From NCBI RefSeq assembly GCF_017353185.1, contig NZ_JAFMYV010000019.1, positions 1 through 64,000 on the forward strand: DNA of 64,000 bases, given 5' to 3'. Position 1 is the stretch's first letter. Every line of letters starts with the position of its first letter. Below the pieces are notes generated by a model that did no database searches, was not told the origin of the DNA, and saw nothing but the letters and a program-made list of their open reading frames with translations. Position numbers and translations under genes: made by a program. This DNA comes from Fibrella rubiginis. Its GTDB lineage: Bacteria; Bacteroidota; Bacteroidia; Cytophagales; Spirosomataceae. Positions 53,150 through 59,154 of this stretch are shown here, one piece after another.

Positions 53150-53179
53150 GTTTAAACTGGTTTAAGTAATGGTTTAAAC
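53150..53179. promoter_or_regulatory. Putative recombinase arm sites, right end
   Basis: GTTTAAAC (53150-53157), GGTTTAAG (53159-53166), TAAT, GGTTTAAAC (53171-53179). The last two units match the left-end site. They lie in the leader of the integrase gene and touch its -7 box, so their occupancy could repress int. Confidence 0.65.
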
Positions 53180-53208
53180 AAATATAACAAACGATGTGAT
53201 AATGACAA
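53179..53208 (-). promoter_or_regulatory. Integrase promoter
   Basis: On the minus strand TTG (53206-53208), 19-nt spacer, TATATTTG (53179-53186): a full consensus match, 33 nt upstream of the ATG at 53146. Confidence 0.65.
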
Positions 53209-53294
53209 TGAACGACAATGAATTGTATACAGAAAATCAGCTAGTTAGATGGTATCTTAAGTAATGAATGGTACGGCTTATTGCTACGGTAACA

Positions 53295-53341
53295 CTGCCT
53301 TACAAGCAGAGGGTCGGGGGTTCGAATCCCTCAACTCCCAC
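53295..53341 (+). repeat. attR: 47-bp direct repeat (tRNA-Val 3' half)
   Basis: Identical to 43161-43207. The bases before it do not restore a D arm or acceptor 5' strand, so this is not a functional tRNA. Confidence 0.88.
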
Positions 53342-53354
53342 AACAACGAAAAGG

Positions 53355-53384
53355 GCACTTAGCAGTAATGTTAAGTGCTTTTTT
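53355..53384 (+). terminator. tRNA terminator, copy outside the element
   Basis: GCACTTA and TAAGTGC followed by TTTTTT. Presumably the original tRNA-Val terminator, matching the copy at 43219-43249. Confidence 0.8.
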
Positions 53385-53417
53385 GCTATTGGGTGAAACG
53401 CAATGTGAAGCAAGGCC

Positions 53418-53636
53418 ATGCGAGTAGAAACAACATCGACAGAATACGTCATCCGACTTGATCGCGCTGCGTTCACGGCTGATGAAATCGAACGACTCAT
53501 TCGTACACTTCGGTTAAACGAATTAGCAGGTCGCCTGCAGGGTACGGCTCAGGAAGCAGACCATCTGGCTGATGAATTAATGGAGAACTGGTGGAATCAA
53601 CAGACCAAGGGATCGTCTACACCACCTACTGCTTAA
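53418..53636 (+). CDS. Putative antitoxin of a PIN-domain toxin-antitoxin pair
   Basis: 72 residues: EYVIRLDRAAFTADEIERLI, LAGRLQGTAQEADHLADELM and a polar tail. It is 18 nt upstream of a PIN-domain gene on the same strand, the usual arrangement of VapBC-like pairs, and is nearly a copy of the protein at 43305-43526. It shows no obvious DNA-binding fold, so the antitoxin role rests on context. Confidence 0.7.
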   Translation: MRVETTSTEYVIRLDRAAFTADEIERLIRTLRLNELAGRLQGTAQEADHLADELMENWWNQQTKGSSTPPTA

Positions 53637-53654
53637 CGTTGGCTGCCAGATAGA

Positions 53655-54086
53655 ATGAAGCCAATCATTGTCGTTGATGCAAATGTCCTAATGAGTACGT
53701 TAATTACTCAGCAAGGTAAAGTGTCAACTGCGCTTCTTGAAGCAAGCGAACACTACAGGCTAGTTAGCTGCCACTTCTTGTATGTTGAACTGTTTAAGCA
53801 TAAGGATAAGCTGGTCAAGCTGTCGGGTTTGGCTGAACCGGATTTTTTAGACTATCTGCTAGGAATCTTGAACCGTATTGAATTTCTGAGTGAATCATTA
53901 TTACCAACCAACATTCTGGAAAAAGCCCGCCTGTTGGTTGATGACATCGACCCGCGTGATGTTTACTACGTTGCTTTGACAATCCATTTACAAGGACGTC
54001 TTTGGACAGGAGACCGAAAGTTAGCCGAAGGCTTGCTAAAGAAAGGTGTGTCTTTTATTTGTTCAACAGCTGATTTGGCAAGCTAG
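53655..54086 (+). CDS. PIN-domain protein (putative ribonuclease toxin)
   Basis: 143 residues, PIN fold. Acidic metal-binding residues are visible: D in IIVVDANVLMSTLI, E in CHFLYVELFKHKDKLV, D in LLVDDIDPRDVYYVALTIHL and D in GRLWTGDRKLAEGLLKKG. Family knowledge suggests cleavage of RNA when free of antitoxin. It follows the 72-residue gene closely. The area is more AT-rich than the chromosome around it, which hints at acquired DNA. Confidence 0.82.
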   Translation: MKPIIVVDANVLMSTLITQQGKVSTALLEASEHYRLVSCHFLYVELFKHKDKLVKLSGLAEPDFLDYLLGILNRIEFLSESLLPTNILEKARLLVDDIDPRDVYYVALTIHLQGRLWTGDRKLAEGLLKKGVSFICSTADLAS

Positions 54087-54257
54087 CATGTTATATATCT
54101 TTCGACTACTAAAGCCTACACCTCAGCAGCTTGATATGAATATTTTAACATAATTTTCGGGTTATTCAACCTTGTTCGTTGGTATGGTAGTGCGGGCTTA
54201 GCTGATGCTTTGGTTTGGACAGCGCTGTTTTTGGCAAAACTTTTTAACCAAACAGTT

Positions 54258-55010
54258 ATGAGCTTAGACGAGGAAATCGCGGTTTACCGGTTTGGGCAGG
54301 GTGTCTACCCGGTTGAGGTGGTGCTGGAGCATGCTGCGGGGTTGGGTGAACATGAGAGATGGTGGTGGCTGCGAACGTTCTACGAATTGATTGCGCAGCA
54401 GAAGCCCGTTGCCGAGGACAGCGATCAGGCTATGGTTAGCAGCGGACTAGATCCTGCTGATCCTGCTTACAACACGTTCAAAGAGGATCTTACGGCTGGC
54501 CTATCACGTATTTCGGCAGGTGAGGACAATCAGACAATCAAGTTGTTGCTGCACGTGTTCAAGCGGGCCTATCAACGGCAACTTGCCCTGAACAAAGACA
54601 ATTCATCAAGCTGGCGCTACGCTGATTTGTCGCAGGACGAAACTGTGCAGAATCTGCTGGCAAAACACCGGTTACTGGCGGAGGAAATATACGCCGATCC
54701 CAGCTTCCGAAGTGAGTTTACCACGTTAGCTAAGCTGTGGCATAACCGTCGTTCACAAGGGCCGGTTGGTGTGCCTTCTGGGTCGCGGAGGCAGACTAAT
54801 GCAGCGTATGTGAGCTATGATGACCTGATAACAGAATCGGCTAATTACTTCACCAATAAAAACTTATACGCGGAGTCGCTGCTTCATAAGGCGTTGCGCA
54901 AGGGAGTGGCCGTACGATATAAGCTGGATAAAAGGGAATCGCTACGCTTATTAACAGACGTGCTGGAGCGCTATATGAATGAGACATATGGCACAAACCC
55001 GTTGCCATGA
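54258..55010 (+). CDS. DUF5958-like protein
   Basis: 250 residues. The first 60 (SLDEEIAVYRFGQGVYPVEV, EHERWWWLRTFYELIAQQKP) have the helical pattern of DUF5958; the following part (YNTFKEDLTAGLSRI, LLLHVFKRAYQRQLALNKDN) is helical, and the C-terminus (DDLITESANYFTNKN, LLTDVLERYMNET) is charged. Function unknown. The ATG at 54258 is chosen because DUF5958 proteins begin close to this motif; the frame opens at 54210. Confidence 0.6.
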   Translation: MSLDEEIAVYRFGQGVYPVEVVLEHAAGLGEHERWWWLRTFYELIAQQKPVAEDSDQAMVSSGLDPADPAYNTFKEDLTAGLSRISAGEDNQTIKLLLHVFKRAYQRQLALNKDNSSSWRYADLSQDETVQNLLAKHRLLAEEIYADPSFRSEFTTLAKLWHNRRSQGPVGVPSGSRRQTNAAYVSYDDLITESANYFTNKNLYAESLLHKALRKGVAVRYKLDKRESLRLLTDVLERYMNETYGTNPLP

Positions 55011-55156
55011 AAAGTCCCTTCTGGGAAAAACCAACTGGCTTTGTCACGATGCTGCCGCTTTATTTTAGATCGTAGCAACGGTTATCGGGTGTAGGTGCGT
55101 AATGATTGACGGAGCCAATGCCTGCGGGCGGCCCGTTCACAATTATCATGCTACCT

Positions 55157-56038
55157 ATGAACAAGCTTATTTACACCTCCCTGCTCATGCTACTGGCCGT
55201 TGTGGCCCAAGCGCAGGACAACATCATTCTGAAATCAGGGCAGGAGGTACCCGCCAAAGTGCTGGAAGTCTCCAAGGCCGACATCAAATACAAGCGCACT
55301 GACAACCCCGATGGGCCTATCTACACGATAACGGCGGGCGAGGTGTTCATGATCAAATACGCCAACGGCACCAAAGACGTACTCTCGGCTCAGCCTCAAC
55401 CACCAATGATTGGACCGCGCATGGGCAACCCACGGATGGACGCACCACCGATGGACCAACCCAATCGCGCGTTGGGTCGTCGGCAGGGGCGGCTACGGCC
55501 CGGTTTCGACCGGTTTAACGACCGAGCACCGGCAATGCCTGGCGGAGCAGCACCCGCCCTTGTTGGCTTACGGTACCATAGCGGCCTGTTTAGCCATTAT
55601 TTCGTGGATGGGCAGGGGGTACGCCTGGCCTATGGCGAAGTTCGTTCGCTGATGGCGGGCCAACCCGATGCCCTACGGGCATTACAGCGTGGACGGCAAC
55701 TGCGGGTGGCGGCACTGGTTACGGCCATTCCGGCGGTGGCGTTGCTGGGAACGGGTATTGCCCTGGCTGCCGACGGGCACCGGGGTGGGCGCTTCGGTCG
55801 TGGATTCGACCCAAATGATAACCTGAACAACCGCAACGAGCGTGGTGGTGATCGGGTAGTGGGCGCGGCGTTGGCGGGGGGCGGTTTGCTGCTGGGCATC
55901 ACATCGGCGGTGCTGAGCCACAAGGCAACGGTCCGTTTTCGGGCGGCGGCGGCCCGGTACCGGGCAGGTGAGGGTACCAGTCTGCAATTGGTCCCGGCTC
56001 AACAGGGTCTGGGCGCGGGTTTGACATTGCGATTCTGA
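55157..56038 (+). CDS. Secreted or envelope protein with glycine/arginine-rich middle
   Basis: About 293 residues: signal peptide (LIYTSLLMLLAVVAQAQD), a small beta domain common in Bacteroidota (IILKSGQEVPAKVLEVSKAD, YTITAGEVFMIKYANGTKDV), a proline/arginine/methionine-rich linker with repeats (MGNPRMDAPPMDQPNRA), and two hydrophobic stretches (ALVTAIPAVALLGTGIALAA, ALAGGGLLLGITSAVLSH). It is probably anchored in the envelope. Function unknown. Alternative starts are at 55148 and 55106. Confidence 0.68.
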   Translation: MNKLIYTSLLMLLAVVAQAQDNIILKSGQEVPAKVLEVSKADIKYKRTDNPDGPIYTITAGEVFMIKYANGTKDVLSAQPQPPMIGPRMGNPRMDAPPMDQPNRALGRRQGRLRPGFDRFNDRAPAMPGGAAPALVGLRYHSGLFSHYFVDGQGVRLAYGEVRSLMAGQPDALRALQRGRQLRVAALVTAIPAVALLGTGIALAADGHRGGRFGRGFDPNDNLNNRNERGGDRVVGAALAGGGLLLGITSAVLSHKATVRFRAAAARYRAGEGTSLQLVPAQQGLGAGLTLRF

Positions 56039-56142
56039 AACAGGAATAAATCGAATTAGAAGGGGATCGGGCTAGTCGCTCGATCTCCTTTTTTTGTAAC
56101 ACGTTGATTACAAGATCATTGCGAGGAGAACACCATCGCCCC

Positions 56143-56277
56143 GTCCCGTAGGGACACAATTGCCGCCGGCGTCGGTAGACAACGCCCCCGGTTTTCCATT
56201 CAGTGTCCCGTAGGGACGCAACAACCAAAAGCATCTATTAAGACCAGATCTCAACCAGCGTTATGCTGTTGCGTCCC
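56143..56277. repeat. REP-like palindromes GTCCCGTAGGGAC
   Basis: GTCCCGTAGGGAC occurs at 56143-56155 and 56205-56217. GGGACGCAACA (56213-56223) is inverted as TGTTGCGTCCC at 56267-56277. The cluster fills most of the 258-bp gap between convergent genes and has the look of repetitive extragenic palindromes. Confidence 0.7.
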
Positions 56278-56296
56278 CAACGGACCGAATCTGGTA

Positions 56297-57196
56297 CTAC
56301 TTGGCTAATTGCCCGGCCAGGACGGCAATGCCTTCCGAAAAGCTGTGTGGTTCGTAACCCAGTTCGCGCTGCGCTTTGTCGATGATGAAGCCGGTGCGGG
56401 GTGGACGGCGGGCGGTTTGGGTGAAGGTGGCGGCGGTGGCTTCGGTGATCAGCGATTTGTCGAGGCCGAAATAGTCGGCGGTCTGGATCGCCATCTCGTG
56501 GGGTGTCAGCACGTCTTTTCCCGAAATATTGAAGATGCCCGTGGCCTGTTTTTGGGCAATCAGCGCGCACCCCATCGCCAGGTCTTCGGCCAATGTCGGG
56601 CTGCGGAACTGGTCTGTCACGACCTTGATCGTCTTACCGTCTTCCAGCGATTTTTTCACCCACAGAATGATGTTACTGCGGCTCATGTCGTGGGCGATGC
56701 CATACACCAGCACCGTTCGGGCAATGGCCCATTTCAGAGATGAACTCATCACCACCCGTTCGGCGGCATATTTGCTCCAGCCGTAGAAACTAATGGGGTT
56801 ACCCTCGGCTTCTTCGGTGTATGGTCCGGCGGTGCCGTCGAAAATAAAGTCGGTGGAGACGTGGCAAAGGAACGCACCGGTAGCTTCGCACGCCGCCACG
56901 ATAGACTCCGTAGCGGTGACGTTTTGCGTCCAGCAGGCCTCTTTGTCCAGTTCGCACTTGTCGACATCGGTCATGGCCGCACCGTGGATGACGGCGTCGG
57001 GCCGTACATCGGTGATCACGTCGAGCACCTGCTGCCGGTTGGTTATATCCATAGCCCGGTACTCATAACCCTCCTGCGAGGGCAGTCGGTTGGCACCACG
57101 AGCCGTAGCAATCAGTTCAACATCAGCCTGTTGCGATAACAGCCCAACCAATTTCTGGCCTAGCAGGCCATTAGCACCGGTAATGAGAATTTTCAT
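56297..57196 (-). CDS. RmlD-like NAD(P)-dependent reductase (dTDP-4-dehydrorhamnose reductase family)
   Basis: 299 residues, extended SDR fold: KILITGANGLLGQKLVGLLS dinucleotide motif, PDAVIHGAAMTDVDKCELDK, HVSTDFIFDGTAGPYTEEAE, YGWSKYAAERVV (YxxxK active site), and the C-terminal RRPPRTGFIIDKAQRELGYE. RmlD makes dTDP-L-rhamnose, but no other rml genes are adjacent, so a related sugar-nucleotide or SAM-synthetase-like role is possible. It is preceded by an 83-bp perfect inverted repeat that separates it from the cyclophilin gene. Confidence 0.82.
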   Translation of the reverse strand: MKILITGANGLLGQKLVGLLSQQADVELIATARGANRLPSQEGYEYRAMDITNRQQVLDVITDVRPDAVIHGAAMTDVDKCELDKEACWTQNVTATESIVAACEATGAFLCHVSTDFIFDGTAGPYTEEAEGNPISFYGWSKYAAERVVMSSSLKWAIARTVLVYGIAHDMSRSNIILWVKKSLEDGKTIKVVTDQFRSPTLAEDLAMGCALIAQKQATGIFNISGKDVLTPHEMAIQTADYFGLDKSLITEATAATFTQTARRPPRTGFIIDKAQRELGYEPHSFSEGIAVLAGQLAK

Positions 57197-57206
57197 AAAA
57201 AGGGGA

Positions 57207-57411
57207 GTCGCTAGTGGTGTGAATGGAATCGGCTTCGCGGTCTGGTGTGGCTTCGCGCGTCGTGCCCTTCGACAGGCTCAGGGTGACAGGAAACTAGAAC
57301 CGGATTTACTGAACTGCATCAAGATGGGCTGTCACCCTGAGCCTGTCGAAGGGCACGACGCGCGAAGCCACACCAGACCGCGAAGCCGATTCCATTCACA
57401 CCACTAGCGAC
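57207..57411. repeat. Inverted repeat 9, perfect 83-bp arms
   Basis: Arms 57207-57289 and 57329-57411 are perfect inverted complements with a 39-nt loop. They contain CCCTTCGACAGGCTCAGGGT and GGTGTGGCTTCGCG, shared with inverted repeat 10. The right arm ends on the first base of the cyclophilin stop codon. Confidence 0.9.
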
Positions 57412-58115
57412 TAATAAACATATCCGTACTGTTTCGTGATTTTCTTCTTCTTCACCCACTCGCCTTTCATTGTCATTTTGATGTCGGCAAGGGGGCGGTC
57501 TTTGGCGTTTCGGGGCTGTTTAGCAATGCTGTCGATCACGGCTAACCCATCAATCACCTGTCCGAAAACGGTGTAGTTGCCATCCAGGTGGGGGGTGCCG
57601 CCAACCGTTTTGTAGACCTGCCTTTGGTCGTTGGTGAAGTCGTGTTTGGCTCCGCGCGCCAGGCCCCGGTCAATCTGTTTTTGCAGATCGGTGTCGTTCC
57701 ATATCCGGCCCTGCACGATGTAGAACTGCACGGCGCTCGATGCCTTGTCGGGGCGGTCGTCGCGGGCAGCGCCAATAGCCCCTTTTTTGTGGAAAAGCGT
57801 GGGCACAAATTCGGCGGGTACCAGGTAGCCAATGTCGCCGTTGCCCAGTTCCTGCCCCGCCACTGCCGTCCGCGAGTCGGGATCGCCGCCCTGAATCATG
57901 AACTTCTCGATGATCCGGTGAAACAGCAGTCCGTCATAATAACTGCTGTCGACGAGGCGGATGAAGTTGGCTTTGTGCTTTGGCGTCTGGTCGTGGAGCA
58001 CAAACCGCATTTGCCCAAAACCGGTGCTGAGCGTGACGAGGTAATCTTTCTTCTTCCGGTTTTGACCAACGGCCAGAACCGGAAGCAGGAGTAATAAGAG
58101 TAGTGTTTTGCGCAT
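57411..58115 (-). CDS. Secreted cyclophilin-type peptidyl-prolyl isomerase
   Basis: 234 residues: signal peptide (RKTLLLLLLLPVLAVGQ), then a cyclophilin domain with FHRIIEKFMIQGGDPDSRTA, GAIGAARDDRPDKASSAVQF and YTVFGQVIDGLAVIDSIAKQ. It assists folding of exported proteins in the periplasm. The loop before VGGTPHLDGNYT is long and charged, as in the Bacteroidota subfamily. It starts 7 nt after the ABC ATPase gene and is probably in one operon with it. Confidence 0.88.
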   Translation of the reverse strand: MRKTLLLLLLLPVLAVGQNRKKKDYLVTLSTGFGQMRFVLHDQTPKHKANFIRLVDSSYYDGLLFHRIIEKFMIQGGDPDSRTAVAGQELGNGDIGYLVPAEFVPTLFHKKGAIGAARDDRPDKASSAVQFYIVQGRIWNDTDLQKQIDRGLARGAKHDFTNDQRQVYKTVGGTPHLDGNYTVFGQVIDGLAVIDSIAKQPRNAKDRPLADIKMTMKGEWVKKKKITKQYGYVY

Positions 58116-58122
58116 TGGTGGG

Positions 58123-58755
58123 CTATTTTTCTAAACTAACGCGATTCTGGAAGGCATCTTTCAGGCGCTGATCGTGCGTGACCACCACCAAACTCGCCCC
58201 AATCTGTTCAGACTGCTGGCGTAACAACCCGATCACCCGCGTCGCGTTTTCATCATCGAGGCTCGACGTGGGTTCGTCGGCGAGGATCAGCGCAGGCTGG
58301 TTCATCACGGCGCGGGCAATACTCACGCGCTGCTGTTCGCCCTGACTCATCTGGTTGGGCCGCTTACCCAACTGGTCGGCAAAACCCAGCTGTGATGCCA
58401 ACTGCCGGGCGCGGTCTCTGGCTTCTGTCTTATTGGCTAAATAATTGGCCAGCAAAAGGTTATCCATCACCGACAATGAGCTGACGAAGTGCGGTTTCTG
58501 GTATACTATGCCCATGTTAGCGGCGCGAAAGGCGGCGGTTTGGGCGGCGTTGAGCGTAGTCAGGTCCGTTTCGTTGATCGTCACCGACCCCGCCGTGGGC
58601 GTCAGCAACAGGGCCAGCAAGTGCAGTAACGTAGTCTTGCCCGTACCCGACTGCCCCAAAATAAGCAGGGCCTCCCGGTTGGCGCAGGCGATGTCGGGAA
58701 ACTGAAAATGCTTCGTGGGCGAATACGAAAACGTCAGGTTGTGGGTCGTAAGCAT
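58123..58755 (-). CDS. ABC transporter ATP-binding protein (LolD-like size)
   Basis: 210 residues: Walker A GQSGTGKTTLLHLLALLLTP, Q-loop VYQKPHFVSSLSVM, signature MSQGEQQRVSIARAVMNQPA (LSGGQ equivalent MSQGE), Walker B LILADEPTSSLDDENA, H-loop VVVTHDQRLKDAF. It belongs to the lipoprotein-export/macrolide ATPase group by size. No permease is adjacent, so its partner is encoded elsewhere. A -7 box lies 9 nt upstream of the ATG, so the leader is very short. Confidence 0.85.
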   Translation of the reverse strand: MLTTHNLTFSYSPTKHFQFPDIACANREALLILGQSGTGKTTLLHLLALLLTPTAGSVTINETDLTTLNAAQTAAFRAANMGIVYQKPHFVSSLSVMDNLLLANYLANKTEARDRARQLASQLGFADQLGKRPNQMSQGEQQRVSIARAVMNQPALILADEPTSSLDDENATRVIGLLRQQSEQIGASLVVVTHDQRLKDAFQNRVSLEK

Positions 58756-58763
58756 ATCGGTGG

Positions 58764-58771
58764 CAAAGGTA
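58764..58771 (-). promoter_or_regulatory. -7 box (TACCTTTG) of the ABC ATPase gene
   Basis: Plus-strand CAAAGGTA matches TAnnTTTG on the minus strand, 9 nt before the start codon at 58755. Confidence 0.5.
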
Positions 58772-58773
58772 AA

Positions 58774-58815
58774 GCGGGGATGTACGATGTACGATTTACG
58801 ATGTACGATTTATTG
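58774..58815. repeat. Orphan arm of the TTTACGA-type inverted repeat
   Basis: GATGTACGATTTACGATGTA-type 7-nt units, ending ATTTATTGTCAGCG, resemble the arms of inverted repeats 1 and 4 up to the core, but the opposite arm is absent. Confidence 0.55.
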
Positions 58816-58862
58816 TCAGCGGGTGGCTGTGCAGTTGTAAAATGTCGCAAACGTGGTTTTAG

Positions 58863-59078
58863 GTGGGTTGGTGTGGGGTTGGCTTCGCCCTCTGGTGTGG
58901 CGTTCCGGTGTGGCTTCGCGCTGTAAGCCCTTCGACAGGCTCAGGGTGACAGCCCATCTAATACAGTTCAGATACTTGATTCTAGTTTCCTGTCACCCTG
59001 AGCCTGTCGAAGGGCCCGACGCGCGAAGCCACACCGGAACGCCACACCAGAGGGCGAAGCCAACCTACATCAACCCAC
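58863..59078. repeat. Inverted repeat 10, arms of about 90 bp
   Basis: Arms 58863-58952 and 58990-59078 are near-perfect complements with a few mismatches and a 37-nt loop. It shares with repeat 9 the inner CCCTTCGACAGGCTCAGGGT and GTGTGGCTTCGCG. It lies between divergent genes. Confidence 0.85.
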
Positions 59079-59097
59079 ACTCACTAAATGATCGCTT

Positions 59098-59131
59098 TTG
59101 CGCGCCCCTTCCAACCTTATAGTTACTTTCG
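59098..59131 (+). promoter_or_regulatory. Possible promoter of the TonB receptor gene
   Basis: TTG (59098-59100), 23-nt spacer, TACTTTCG (59124-59131), 23 nt before the ATG. One mismatch to the -7 consensus and a slightly long spacer. Confidence 0.4.
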
Positions 59132-59154
59132 TACTCTTTGCTCAAAGCGCGTTT

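Larger units (their letters stand above)
43161..53341. mobile_element. Integrative element of about 10.1 kb in tRNA-Val
   Basis: Bounded by identical 47-bp att repeats. The tyrosine recombinase gene is adjacent to attR and reads away from it. Gene order from attR: integrase, unknown 365-residue protein, HTH protein and partner, 112-residue protein, BT4734/DUF3987 protein, 61-residue protein, 532-residue protein, small two-helix membrane protein (plus strand), 131-residue protein, antitoxin-like 73-residue protein. No relaxase, type IV secretion, capsid, portal or terminase gene is seen, so its transfer must rely on other elements if it occurs at all. Confidence 0.88.

Noticed and set aside
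53295..53341. Second tRNA-Val gene at the right end
   Set aside because: Only the 3' half is present; the D arm and 5' acceptor strand are missing, so it is attR.
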